This document shows positions 7,136-15,205 of a DNA stretch of 64,000 bases, piece by piece. The translations under genes and the position numbers were made by a program. Position 1 is the stretch's first letter, and each line of letters starts with the position of its first letter. Source of the stretch: Lentimicrobiaceae bacterium (GTDB taxonomy: Bacteria; Bacteroidota; Bacteroidia; Bacteroidales; JAGONC01); NCBI GenBank assembly GCA_017993235.1, contig JAGONC010000011.1:18966-82965 (forward strand), written 5' to 3'. The notes under the pieces were generated by a model. It did not search any database. It was not told the DNA's origin and worked only from the letters and a program-made list of their open reading frames with translations.

Positions 7136-8800
7136 ATGACGACATTGGACTGGATTGTACTGGGTGCCTTCATTGCTGCTCTGGCTGGGATCATTATCTG
7201 GGTACTGCTCAAGAAAGACAAGGATACCTCCGATTATTTCCTGGCTGGGCGCGATGCGACATGGCTGGCGATCGGGGCATCCATCTTCGCTTCCAATATT
7301 GGATCCGAACACCTGGTAGGCCTCGCCGGCGCCGGAGCGGAAAGCGGAATGGCCATGGCGCACTGGGAAATGCATGGATGGCTTATCCTTATGCTGGGAT
7401 GGGTATTTGTTCCCTTCTACTCCCGTAGCAAGGTCTTTACCATGCCGGAATTTCTGGAGAGAAGATACAATCCGCAATCACGGTCGTTTTTATCCATCAT
7501 TTCGCTGGTCAGCTACGTACTGACAAAAGTTGCAGTCACCGTATATGCCGGTGGGATTGTTTTCAAGGATGTTTTCGGGATCGAAGCCATCCGGATATTC
7601 GGTACAGAAATCGATTTCTTCTGGGTGTCCGCCGTTGGACTTGTCGTCCTGACAGGCCTTTACACAACCCTGGGAGGGATGAAAGCCGTACTCTATACCT
7701 CGATACTTCAAACGCCTGTACTGTTACTGGGCTCTGTCCTGGTGCTGATCCTTGGTCTTACGAAAATCGGAGGATGGTCGGAAATGATGGAAGTCATCCG
7801 TAGTGCTCCGGTCAATGAATATGGTGACAGTATGGCGAATCTGATACGCTCACCTCACGATCCTGAATTTCCCTGGACGGGCGTACTTCTGGGATCAGCC
7901 ATCATTGGTTTCTGGTACTGGTGTACCGATCAGTACATCGTCCAGCGCGTTCTGTCAGCACGAAATATGACGCAGGCAAGGAGAGGATCCATATTCGGTG
8001 CTTACCTGAAACTAACACCCGTCTTCATATTCCTGATCCCCGGCATGATCGCATACGTGATGAACCAGAAGGGAATGATCCAGCTCTCAAGCAACGACGC
8101 GGCATTTTCCACGCTGGTCAAGGAACTACTACCCATGGGATTCAAGGGTGTGGTGATCGGTGGCCTGCTGGCTGCCCTCATGAGCTCCCTGGCTTCGCTG
8201 TTCAACTCATCTGCCATGCTTTTCACGGTTGATTTCTATAAAAAATACAAACCTGATGCAAGTGAACGGCACTATGTCGTGGTCGGTAAAATCGCAACTG
8301 CGGTTGTCGTATTACTCGGAATTCTATGGATTCCCGTCATGAGGGGCCTGGGAAAAGTGCTATACGCTTATCTGCAGGACGTCCAGTCCCTTCTTGCCCC
8401 TGGTATTGCGGCAGTGTTTCTCCTGGGGATCCTGTCAAAAAGGACCACTCCAAAGGCAGGTCTCTATGGGCTGATCGTGGGTTTTATCCTGGGAATGTTA
8501 CGGCTCGGACTGAAATTATTCGAGGACTCCATGAATCCTGACGGAATTATTTACAGGATATTTCTAGCACCCAACTGGTTACACTATGAAATCGCCCTGT
8601 TCTTCATCATTATCCTATTGATGATCATGATCAGTTTCTTTACGAAACCAAAAGATTTTTCGAGCATTCGGGGACTTACACTAGGTTCGGTCACTCCTGA
8701 GCAGCGGGTCGAGGTCCGAAGCAGCTTCGGCAAATGGGATGTGATCAATACGATCATCATTATCAGCATCGTTATCGCATTTTACATTTATTTCTGGTAA
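7136..8800 (+). CDS. Sodium:solute symporter (SSS family), probable pentose transporter
   Basis: A 554-residue inner-membrane protein with about 14 hydrophobic segments, typical of the sodium/glucose symporter family. The family signature region is seen at 'IGASIFASNIGSEHLVGLAG' (TM2, with conserved GSEH) and 'STLVKELLPMGFKGVVIGGLLAALMSSLASLFNS' spans the TM8 region with sodium-site serines (quoted here by its ends: STLVKELLPMG and LMSSLASLFNS). The N-terminus 'TLDWIVLGAFIAALAGIIIW' supports the start at 7136. It lies between araA and araD in the same direction, so arabinose uptake is the natural inference; SSS members also take up other sugars, inositol or sialic acid. It is the only sugar transporter in the window. 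Confidence 0.88.
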   Translation: MTTLDWIVLGAFIAALAGIIIWVLLKKDKDTSDYFLAGRDATWLAIGASIFASNIGSEHLVGLAGAGAESGMAMAHWEMHGWLILMLGWVFVPFYSRSKVFTMPEFLERRYNPQSRSFLSIISLVSYVLTKVAVTVYAGGIVFKDVFGIEAIRIFGTEIDFFWVSAVGLVVLTGLYTTLGGMKAVLYTSILQTPVLLLGSVLVLILGLTKIGGWSEMMEVIRSAPVNEYGDSMANLIRSPHDPEFPWTGVLLGSAIIGFWYWCTDQYIVQRVLSARNMTQARRGSIFGAYLKLTPVFIFLIPGMIAYVMNQKGMIQLSSNDAAFSTLVKELLPMGFKGVVIGGLLAALMSSLASLFNSSAMLFTVDFYKKYKPDASERHYVVVGKIATAVVVLLGILWIPVMRGLGKVLYAYLQDVQSLLAPGIAAVFLLGILSKRTTPKAGLYGLIVGFILGMLRLGLKLFEDSMNPDGIIYRIFLAPNWLHYEIALFFIIILLMIMISFFTKPKDFSSIRGLTLGSVTPEQRVEVRSSFGKWDVINTIIIISIVIAFYIYFW

Positions 8801-8822
8801 TCGTTCATGAATCCGTTACATC

Positions 8823-9506
8823 ATGCTTAATGAACTGAAAGAGCGTGTATACAATGCCAATCTTGATCTGGTGAACCATGGATTGGTACTGTTCACCTTT
8901 GGCAACGTCAGTGGCATTGACCGGGAAAAAGGATGGATCGTCATCAAGCCCAGCGGGATTGATTACAGGCAAATGAAGGAAAGGGATATGGTTGTTGTGG
9001 ATCTGAGTGGAAAGGTGGTGGAGGGCCGGTACAGACCTTCCACCGACACACCCACCCATCTCCAGTTATATAAAGCTTTTCCTGAGGCAGGAGGCATTGC
9101 GCATACCCATTCCACCTACGCCACTGCCTGGGCACAGGCAGGGAAAAACCTTCCCATCCTTGGCACCACGCACGCAGATCATTTCTCGCAGCCAATCCCA
9201 TGCACACCCGTTATGACCCCTGAACAGGTGGAAGGTGAGTATGAAACAGCGACAGGCCTTTTGATCATCCATACGTTCAATAATCTGGATTACCGACAGG
9301 TTCCGGGCGTTCTGGTAAGGAGCCATGGACCCTTTACCTGGGGCAAAGATCCCGCCGAGGCTGTCTACAACAGTGTCATACTTGAAGAACTGGCTCACAT
9401 AGCCTACCTGACCCTGGAGATCAATCCGGAATCAACTATGAATAAAGCGCTCATCACGAAACATTACAGGCGCAAGCATGGAAAGGATTCGTATTATGGA
9501 CAGTAG
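8823..9506 (+). CDS. araD: L-ribulose-5-phosphate 4-epimerase
   Basis: A 227-residue class II aldolase-fold enzyme that epimerises L-ribulose-5-phosphate to D-xylulose-5-phosphate. Visible hallmarks: 'HGLVLFTFGNVSG' (phosphate binding), 'VIKPSGIDY', 'DTPTHLQLYKAFPEAGGIAHTHS' (given in parts: the zinc His pair is in IAHTHS, near 94-97) and 'LVRSHGPFTWG' (third zinc His near 168). C-terminal 'KHGKDSYYGQ' is typical for AraD and confirms a complete gene. The end of the gene overlaps the start region of araB by 11 bases if araB begins at 9496. Same operon as araA. Confidence 0.95.
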   Translation: MLNELKERVYNANLDLVNHGLVLFTFGNVSGIDREKGWIVIKPSGIDYRQMKERDMVVVDLSGKVVEGRYRPSTDTPTHLQLYKAFPEAGGIAHTHSTYATAWAQAGKNLPILGTTHADHFSQPIPCTPVMTPEQVEGEYETATGLLIIHTFNNLDYRQVPGVLVRSHGPFTWGKDPAEAVYNSVILEELAHIAYLTLEINPESTMNKALITKHYRRKHGKDSYYGQ

Positions 9507-11175
9507 GACAGCGAAATATGTGATCGGCGTCGATTTTGGGACCGACTCGGCGCGTGCACTGCTGGTGAACGCATATACCGGAGAAGAACTGGCCAGTTCT
9601 GTTAAAAACTATCCCCGATGGAGTGAGGGAAAATATTGTGATCCGGTAAAAAACCAGTACCGCCAGCATCCGCTGGACTACATGGAGGTACTGGAAGGAA
9701 CCGTTAAAGAAGTGCTTGCAGCAGACGGACGGGGTATCGCCGGTCATGTGGTTGGCATTTCGATGGATACGACTGGTAGCACACCGGTACTGACTGACGC
9801 GGAGGGCATTCCCCTTGCATTGACCGCAGGGTTTGAAGAAAATCCGAATGCCATGTTCATCCTGTGGAAGGATCATACAGCCGTTAAAGAAGCTGAGGAA
9901 ATCAATCGGCTGGCTAAAAGCCTGGAGGTGGATTATACAAAATATGTCGGGGGGGTCTATTCTTCGGAATGGGTCTGGGCGAAGGTGCTCCATGTGATCC
10001 GGCAGGATACCGCGGTCAGGCGGGCAGCCGCTTCCTGGATCGAGCACTGCGACTGGATGCCGGCGCTGTTGTGCGGCCGTCAGCGACCTGTTGATGTCGT
10101 TCGCAGCCGCTGTGCAGCAGGGCATAAAGCCCTGTGGCACGCTGAGTGGAATGGACTGCCTCCTGCCAGCTTCTTTTCAGCATTGGACCCAGACCTGGGT
10201 CGCCTACGGCAGAATCTGTCTGATATGACTTTCACATCCGATGTGAAGGTCGGGTACCTCACACCTGAATGGGCCAGCCGGCTGGGGCTCACAACAAAGG
10301 TAGCCGTTGGCACAGGTGCTTTCGACTGCCACATGGGTGCCGTAGGAGGAGAAGCCACACCGAATGTTTTAACGCGGACCATTGGTACTTCCACCTGCGA
10401 TATCATGACCGCCAATCCGGCAGATGTAGGTGATAAATTAATTGCGGGCATATGCGGACAGGTCGACGGATCGGTGATACCCGGTTATGTGGGCCTCGAA
10501 GCGGGCCAGTCAGGCTTTGGCGACATCTATGCGTGGTTCAAAAAGGTGATCGCATGGCCAGTTGAGAACCTGCTGGAAAACACTTCCCTCATCAATCCGG
10601 AAATCAGGGAGAAACTCAGGGAGGAAATCCTGGAAGAGATCATCCCTCACCTGAGTGAAGCAGCTTCCCGGATACCCGTTGAAGAGTCAGCTATCGTTGC
10701 GCTCGACTGGATGAATGGCCGAAGGACACCGGATGCCAACCAGCAGGTTAAAGGGGCAATCATGGGGCTTACCCTGGCTAGCGATGCACCCAGGATATTC
10801 AAGGCACTGGTGGAAGCCACCGCCTTCGGATCAAAAGCCATCGTGGAAAGGTTCGAACGGGAAGGTGTCAGGATCCATGAGATCATCGGACTCGGAGGAG
10901 TGGCCAAAAAGTCACCTTACGTGATGCAAACCATGGCCAATGTGTTGAACATGCCCATCAAGGTAGCTGCCACAGAACAAACCTGTGCCTTCGGCGCCGC
11001 TATGTTTGCGGCTGTCGCGGGAGGGTTACACCAAAAGGTTGAAGATGCCCAGAAAGCAATGGGAAAAGGATTCGACACCATTTATTACCCTGACAAAGCC
11101 TCTGCAGAGACCTACCAGCGTTTATACCAGGAATACCTCAGACTCGGAAAGTTTGCCGAGGAGGCATCTGCCTGA
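9496..11175 (+). CDS. araB: Ribulokinase
   Basis: An FGGY-family kinase of ~559 residues that phosphorylates L-ribulose with ATP, between the AraA and AraD steps. The N-terminal phosphate motif is 'YVIGVDFGTDSARALLVNA'. 'GTGAFDCHMGAVGG' and 'TIGTSTCDIM' (phosphate 2 region) and 'EIIGLGGVAKKSPYVMQTMA' (adenosine region) follow in order; 'ATAFGSKAIVERFE' is a typical FGGY segment. I prefer the ATG at 9496, which gives MDSRTAKYVIGVDF; an ATG at 9478 in the same frame is possible and would overlap araD by 29 bases. Last gene of the ara operon. Confidence 0.95.
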   Translation: MDSRTAKYVIGVDFGTDSARALLVNAYTGEELASSVKNYPRWSEGKYCDPVKNQYRQHPLDYMEVLEGTVKEVLAADGRGIAGHVVGISMDTTGSTPVLTDAEGIPLALTAGFEENPNAMFILWKDHTAVKEAEEINRLAKSLEVDYTKYVGGVYSSEWVWAKVLHVIRQDTAVRRAAASWIEHCDWMPALLCGRQRPVDVVRSRCAAGHKALWHAEWNGLPPASFFSALDPDLGRLRQNLSDMTFTSDVKVGYLTPEWASRLGLTTKVAVGTGAFDCHMGAVGGEATPNVLTRTIGTSTCDIMTANPADVGDKLIAGICGQVDGSVIPGYVGLEAGQSGFGDIYAWFKKVIAWPVENLLENTSLINPEIREKLREEILEEIIPHLSEAASRIPVEESAIVALDWMNGRRTPDANQQVKGAIMGLTLASDAPRIFKALVEATAFGSKAIVERFEREGVRIHEIIGLGGVAKKSPYVMQTMANVLNMPIKVAATEQTCAFGAAMFAAVAGGLHQKVEDAQKAMGKGFDTIYYPDKASAETYQRLYQEYLRLGKFAEEASA

Positions 11176-11204
11176 GACCATCGCTGCCTTCACCAGAAAT
11201 GTAT

Positions 11205-11212
11205 TATCTTTG
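11205..11212 (+). promoter_or_regulatory. Putative -7 box TATCTTTG
   Basis: TATCTTTG is an exact match to TAnnTTTG, 49 bases before the ATG at 11261 and after the araB stop. No clear TTTG at -33. It would separate the two paralogous secreted-protein genes from the ara operon. Confidence 0.5.
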
Positions 11213-11260
11213 CAAAAAATTTAACAGGAAAAACGCTGTGCATAATAAATTTTTATACCT

Positions 11261-12037
11261 ATGAAAAAGATGATCTTTATCCTGGGGACTGTCGTGCTGC
11301 TGGTTGGAATTACATCCCAGCAGGTATCCTCACAGAACCTCATGGAAAAAATGAAGAAAAAGGCGGAAGAAGCCCTTTTGAAAAAGACACCGGCCGGTGA
11401 AGAGCAAAAGGATGACCCATCCACCACCGGCACTTCATCACAAGGCACCGGCGGTCCGTCAAACACCAAAGGAGGGGGATTGAGTGCAAAGACGATCGAT
11501 ATCCAGCAGCAAATTGCCGATGCACAAACTGCTTTCGATGCGAAAAAATTCACCGATGCCAAATACTCCATACGCCAGGCCATCCTCGGCATCGAGCTGG
11601 AGATCGGGAAGAACATCCTCAAGGAGTTGCCCGAAAAGATCGCAGGTCTTCCCATCGTACCGGAAGAGGACAATGTCACCAGTAGCGGGATTGGATTTGT
11701 GGGGCTGGTCATCCATCGTGTCTACGGCTCGGGTGATCAACAATTCACCCTGACCATTGGCAACGATGCGGTCATGCTTTCGGCAGTGAACATGTACCTT
11801 GCCTCGGGAGCCTATACCTCCACTGCTGAGGAGCAGAATGTACAGCAGACAAAATTCAAGGATTACAGAGCGATCATTGAATATGATGAATCCTCCGGAT
11901 ATAAGCTGAGCGTTCCTTTCGGACAATCATCCATCCTGGTCACCGAAGGAGTGAACTTCAATTCGGATAATGAATTTATGAGTGCATCCAATGAAATTGA
12001 TATTGAAAACATTAAGAAACACCTTGGGGAACAATGA
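11261..12037 (+). CDS. Secreted protein of unknown function, paralogue of the next gene
   Basis: A 258-residue protein with a cleavable signal peptide (MKKMIFILGTVVLLVGITSQ...SSQ). Residues ~25-75 are low complexity and charged, then Gly/Thr/Ser-rich (linker). Residues ~80-258 contain a helical 'QIADAQTAFDAKKFTDAKYSIRQAI' stretch (given in halves: QIADAQTAFDAKKF and TDAKYSIRQAI) and an alpha/beta part with 'GIGFVGLVIHRVY', 'KFKDYRAIIEYDE' and 'YKLSVPFGQSSILV'. The next gene has the same order of elements: 'YTSGDLENARFSLQEALN', 'MGFAGLYVNRDY', 'IKIGSYKALMTKSE', 'IQMPFGNSMM'. The two overlap by four bases (ATGA). I do not recognise the family; the shape suggests an envelope protein that works with its neighbour. 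Confidence 0.75.
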   Translation: MKKMIFILGTVVLLVGITSQQVSSQNLMEKMKKKAEEALLKKTPAGEEQKDDPSTTGTSSQGTGGPSNTKGGGLSAKTIDIQQQIADAQTAFDAKKFTDAKYSIRQAILGIELEIGKNILKELPEKIAGLPIVPEEDNVTSSGIGFVGLVIHRVYGSGDQQFTLTIGNDAVMLSAVNMYLASGAYTSTAEEQNVQQTKFKDYRAIIEYDESSGYKLSVPFGQSSILVTEGVNFNSDNEFMSASNEIDIENIKKHLGEQ

Positions 12038-12636
12038 GAACAACATTATTTTCTTTCATATTGATCCTGTCGCTGTTTGCCATTCAGGTACATGCGCAGG
12101 ATGTGAGCGGACAGCTGAATACAGCCACTGCATCCTACACTTCGGGTGATCTGGAGAATGCCCGTTTTTCCCTTCAGGAAGCGCTTAACGGTGTGAATCA
12201 AGCCCTGGGCAAAGAGATACTTGATCTGCTTCCCGGCACACTCGGGGGAATGAATGCTCAGCTGGATGCAGATAATGTAACAGGGACCAATATGGGCTTT
12301 GCCGGTTTATATGTCAACCGCGATTACCAGAAGGATACGATCCGGGATGCCTCCCTGGAGATCATCAGCGACTCTCCTATGCTGGCAACGGTGAATTCGT
12401 TGCTGACCATGTCAACCATGTTTTCATCGGATCCGAATCAGAAACGGATTAAAATAGGCAGCTATAAAGCGTTGATGACAAAAAGCGAAAGTAATGACAT
12501 CATCTCCTATGACATCCAGATGCCGTTCGGTAATTCGATGATGACCTTCAAAACAAACGGGATCGCTGATGAGGCTGAGGTGACAGGTTTGGTCAACTCC
12601 CTGCCCATTACAGATATTGTCAGGCTCGCCCAATAA
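12034..12636 (+). CDS. Secreted protein of unknown function, paralogue of the preceding gene
   Basis: A 200-residue protein with a signal peptide (MRTTLFSFILILSLFAIQVHA, cut before QD). It lacks the low-complexity linker of its upstream paralogue but shares the rest of the fold: an N-terminal helix pair with 'NTATASYTSGDLENARFSLQ', then the beta-rich part with 'GFAGLYVNRDY' and 'DIQMPFGNSMMTFKTNG'. The start ATG overlaps the stop of the preceding gene (ATGA), so translation is probably coupled and the products may form a complex. No catalytic motif is seen. It is followed by a strong hairpin that belongs to the opposite-strand gene. Confidence 0.75.
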   Translation: MRTTLFSFILILSLFAIQVHAQDVSGQLNTATASYTSGDLENARFSLQEALNGVNQALGKEILDLLPGTLGGMNAQLDADNVTGTNMGFAGLYVNRDYQKDTIRDASLEIISDSPMLATVNSLLTMSTMFSSDPNQKRIKIGSYKALMTKSESNDIISYDIQMPFGNSMMTFKTNGIADEAEVTGLVNSLPITDIVRLAQ

Positions 12637-12675
12637 TTCATTTAAGAACCATTAGCATATTCATGGAGAAAAAAG

Positions 12676-12703
12676 CCGGGTGGCGGCAGGAAACGCCACC
12701 CGG
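12676..12703 (-). terminator. Rho-independent terminator of the coiled-coil gene
   Basis: A perfect ten-base stem (CCGGGTGGCG paired with CGCCACCCGG) with an eight-base loop. On the minus strand it is followed by CTTTTTTC, giving the U tract. It lies 15 bases after the stop of the minus-strand gene at 12718 and could partly serve the convergent plus-strand gene too, though no T run follows on that strand. Confidence 0.88.
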
Positions 12704-12717
12704 GGGAGATATGTAGA

Positions 12718-13674
12718 CTATCTGGCTTCCGCCAGTTCGGCGTTGTTATCGCGAACGACGATCACCAGATATTTGGTCTTTTCCCAAAACCTCTCCGGAT
12801 CGGTGATCCTGATCGATCCTACCCTGCCCTGGTCGTCCAGCAGCTGATAGGTTGATGGATCCTGATCCGTAATGATCTCGCAATGCCTGGCATCCACAGG
12901 GATTTCCGTGACCACCCGGGTATCAATCCTGTGAAACTGCTCGGGTACTAATTCATTGCTGAGAATCTTGACCTGGTTAATACCAAGGAATCCCCCTTCT
13001 TTCTCCACGATCTTTCTATCTTTCAATGCTTTGTAGGTACCAATCGTATAATAGGCCGTATGAAGCACCTGTTCCTTTTCCAGCAATTGTTTTTGTTGCT
13101 CCTCGATTGTGACTGATTTCGCGGCAAGGTGCTGATCGAGTTCGTTCACCCTGACCACCAGCTGCTCCTTCACCTGGATCATTGCATTCAGGTCCTGTTG
13201 CATCCTCTCCTTTTCGGCGACCAGCATGGTGACCTCTGCTTTATACTCATCCAGTTTCTGTCTGAGGTCCTTCTCCGTACGCTGATATCCGGCTATTCTT
13301 TTATCCTTTTCACCCAATTGATCATTCAGACTGGCAATGAGGGCATTATTCTCATTCAGCAATTGCTCAATGATATTGATCTCATGCTGGATCCGCTCCT
13401 GGGGATCAAGGACACCGCCATGCTCAACGCTGGTAAGTTTATTATGCAGTAATCTCTCCTGCTTTCTTATTTCCGAAAGATTGTTCTCTATCCGGGTAAA
13501 AGCATCCAGCATGTATTTCTCCTGGGCTGCCTGCAATTTTTGAGTCTCCTCCATGAGCTCCTGCCTTTGGTCATATTGCCTGAGGGCGGCAATGATCCCA
13601 ACGGCAGCGACTACCGTGACAAACAACATTAAAATGTTCTTTATCATTATCTTCTTGTTATCCTTTAGTTCCAT
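12718..13674 (-). CDS. Membrane-anchored coiled-coil protein
   Basis: A 318-residue protein with one N-terminal membrane segment (ILMLFVTVVAAVGIIAAL, ~14-31), then a long coiled coil (~35-210) rich in Gln, Glu and Lys in heptad pattern (for example 'NENNALIASLNDQLGEKDKR'). The C-terminal ~100 residues form a compact domain with 'EKEGGFLGINQVKIL', 'FHRIDTRVVTEIPVDARHCE' and 'DPERFWEKTKYLVIVV'. Similar Bacteroidota proteins are sometimes labelled Cbp1-type adhesins, but I do not rely on that. It lies downstream of a sigma-54 activator gene, and a possible -24/-12 element precedes it, so it may be that regulator's target. Ends at a strong terminator. Confidence 0.72.
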   Translation of the reverse strand: MELKDNKKIMIKNILMLFVTVVAAVGIIAALRQYDQRQELMEETQKLQAAQEKYMLDAFTRIENNLSEIRKQERLLHNKLTSVEHGGVLDPQERIQHEINIIEQLLNENNALIASLNDQLGEKDKRIAGYQRTEKDLRQKLDEYKAEVTMLVAEKERMQQDLNAMIQVKEQLVVRVNELDQHLAAKSVTIEEQQKQLLEKEQVLHTAYYTIGTYKALKDRKIVEKEGGFLGINQVKILSNELVPEQFHRIDTRVVTEIPVDARHCEIITDQDPSTYQLLDDQGRVGSIRITDPERFWEKTKYLVIVVRDNNAELAEAR

Positions 13675-13713
13675 AGCAACTAAGTTACAGTTTGATTATG
13701 ATCAGCGTTAGAT

Positions 13714-13729
13714 TACCATTCCTATGCCA
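13714..13729 (-). promoter_or_regulatory. Possible sigma-54 (-24/-12) promoter
   Basis: Read on the minus strand: TGGCATAGGAATGGTA. The first half fits TGGCAY at -24 and the GG-to-GT distance fits, but the -12 half (TGGTA against TTGCW) has two mismatches. It lies 40 bases before the ATG of the coiled-coil gene and downstream of a sigma-54 activator gene, which is the main reason to mention it. Confidence 0.3.
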
Positions 13730-13810
13730 CCAGGAAGGCAGAACTATAATATACTCATAATCAATTAATTATATAAAATTAATCCGACAGGGTCAATCAA
13801 AATAAAAAGA

Positions 13811-13831
13811 TTTTTATCAAAATGATAAAAA
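13811..13831 (-). terminator. AT-rich hairpin, possible terminator of the response-regulator gene
   Basis: A perfect nine-base inverted repeat (TTTTTATCA and TGATAAAAA) with a three-base loop, 12 bases beyond the stop of the minus-strand gene at 13844, followed on that strand by TCTTTTTATTTT. It is weak in G+C, so an operator role is an alternative. Confidence 0.5.
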
Positions 13832-13843
13832 ACGGGGAGGGGA

Positions 13844-15205
13844 TTAGATTTCTTTAAGCATCCGGTACACTGTGGCCTGTCCTATGCCCAGTTTTTGAGC
13901 GACAAGTCTGATATTGTTTGCATATTTTTTCAGATAGAATTTCAGTATGGTCTTATCATACTCTTTGAGTGTCATTTCATCCGACAGGACGTCAGCCATC
14001 AGATCGGAATGGCTGAGCATGATATCGGATGCAGCCAGGGTATCGCAGGTGCTCATGACGATTGCCAGTTCGATCACGGATTTCAGCTCCCTGATATTTC
14101 CCGGCCAGGGATAACCCATCAACCGGTTTTTTGCTTCTTCCGACAGGATCTTATCCGGAAGGTGATTGTCCTTGCAATAGGCATCCATAAAGTGACGGGC
14201 CAGGATCAGGACGTCGTTTTCCCGTTCGCGTAGTGGAGGAAGATCGATCTGCAGACCAAACAGGCGGTAATAAAGATCCTGTCGCAATGTTCCGTTTTTT
14301 ACCTCGTTTTGCAGATTACGGTTACTGGCAACGATAATACGGCAGTCGAATTTAATGATTTCATTGCTTCCAAGCCGGCTTAACTCCCTTTCCTGCAAAG
14401 CCCTGAGCAACTTGGGCTGGAAATTGATATCGGTATCTGCAATTTCATCCAGGAATAAAGTGCCTCCGTGTGCCTCTTCCAGTTTACCAATCCGGCGGGT
14501 GGCTGCACCGGTAAACGCTCCTTTTTCGAATCCAAAAAACTCACTCTCGAACAGTTCGGAAGGAATGGCACTCATATTGACCGCCACGAAGGATTTTTCC
14601 CTGCGCGGCGAATGGAAATGGATGGCTTTTGCGATCACTTCCTTACCTGTTCCGGTTTCTCCTGTTATGGTCACGGTAATGTTGTTCGTGACTGCCTTTC
14701 CCATCAGGTCAAGCACCTTCCTCATGGCCGGACTGTTACCTACAACAACCTTCTGAAAATCATACCTGCTGATTACCTCCTGCTCGAGAGCCCTGATCCT
14801 CCTCTTCAGTCCGGAACTTTTTATGATCTTCATTACCGCGTTATGCAGCCTCTGCCGGATCTCTTCATTTTTCACCAGGTAATCAAAAGCTCCCTCATGG
14901 AGCAGATCCACAGCGGTCTGTACATCCTCCTGCTCAGAAATGATGATCACTTCGATCCCATCGTCAAATTCCCTGATCTTCCTGAGCAGATCCGATCCCT
15001 TTGTATCCGGTAAACGATAATCCAGCGTGATGATATCGGGTCGTTCATGCAGATGAGCAAGCAACTCCCTCCCACTGAAAAAATTTTTGACCACGTAACC
15101 GGGATAGATATCCAGGTGGTGAACCAGCAACCGGTTATACCATTCATTGTCTTCCACGACAAATATTGTCACCTGTTCTTCCTGCATGGTTTTTTCGTTA
15201 ATCAT
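13844..15205 (-). CDS. Sigma-54-dependent response regulator (NtrC family)
   Basis: A 453-residue transcription activator. Residues ~10-125 are a receiver domain ('TIFVVEDNEW', phospho-acceptor Asp in 'DIITLDYRLPDTKGSD' near 58, Lys in 'FDYLVKNEE'). Residues ~155-385 are the AAA+ sigma-54 interaction domain with Walker A 'GETGTGKEVIAKAIH', the 'GAFTGA' loop that touches sigma-54, Walker B 'GGTLFLDEIAD' and the arginine-finger region. The C-terminus carries a Fis-type helix-turn-helix ('NNIRLVAQKLGIGQATVYRM'). The start overlaps the stop of the hybrid kinase gene by four bases, so the kinase is its partner. The -24/-12-like site at 13714 makes the coiled-coil gene a candidate target. Confidence 0.93.
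   Translation of the reverse strand: MINEKTMQEEQVTIFVVEDNEWYNRLLVHHLDIYPGYVVKNFFSGRELLAHLHERPDIITLDYRLPDTKGSDLLRKIREFDDGIEVIIISEQEDVQTAVDLLHEGAFDYLVKNEEIRQRLHNAVMKIIKSSGLKRRIRALEQEVISRYDFQKVVVGNSPAMRKVLDLMGKAVTNNITVTITGETGTGKEVIAKAIHFHSPRREKSFVAVNMSAIPSELFESEFFGFEKGAFTGAATRRIGKLEEAHGGTLFLDEIADTDINFQPKLLRALQERELSRLGSNEIIKFDCRIIVASNRNLQNEVKNGTLRQDLYYRLFGLQIDLPPLRERENDVLILARHFMDAYCKDNHLPDKILSEEAKNRLMGYPWPGNIRELKSVIELAIVMSTCDTLAASDIMLSHSDLMADVLSDEMTLKEYDKTILKFYLKKYANNIRLVAQKLGIGQATVYRMLKEI

Noticed and set aside
9454..10140. A 228-codon minus-strand frame across araB
   Set aside because: Antisense to the ribulokinase gene with no recognisable motif.
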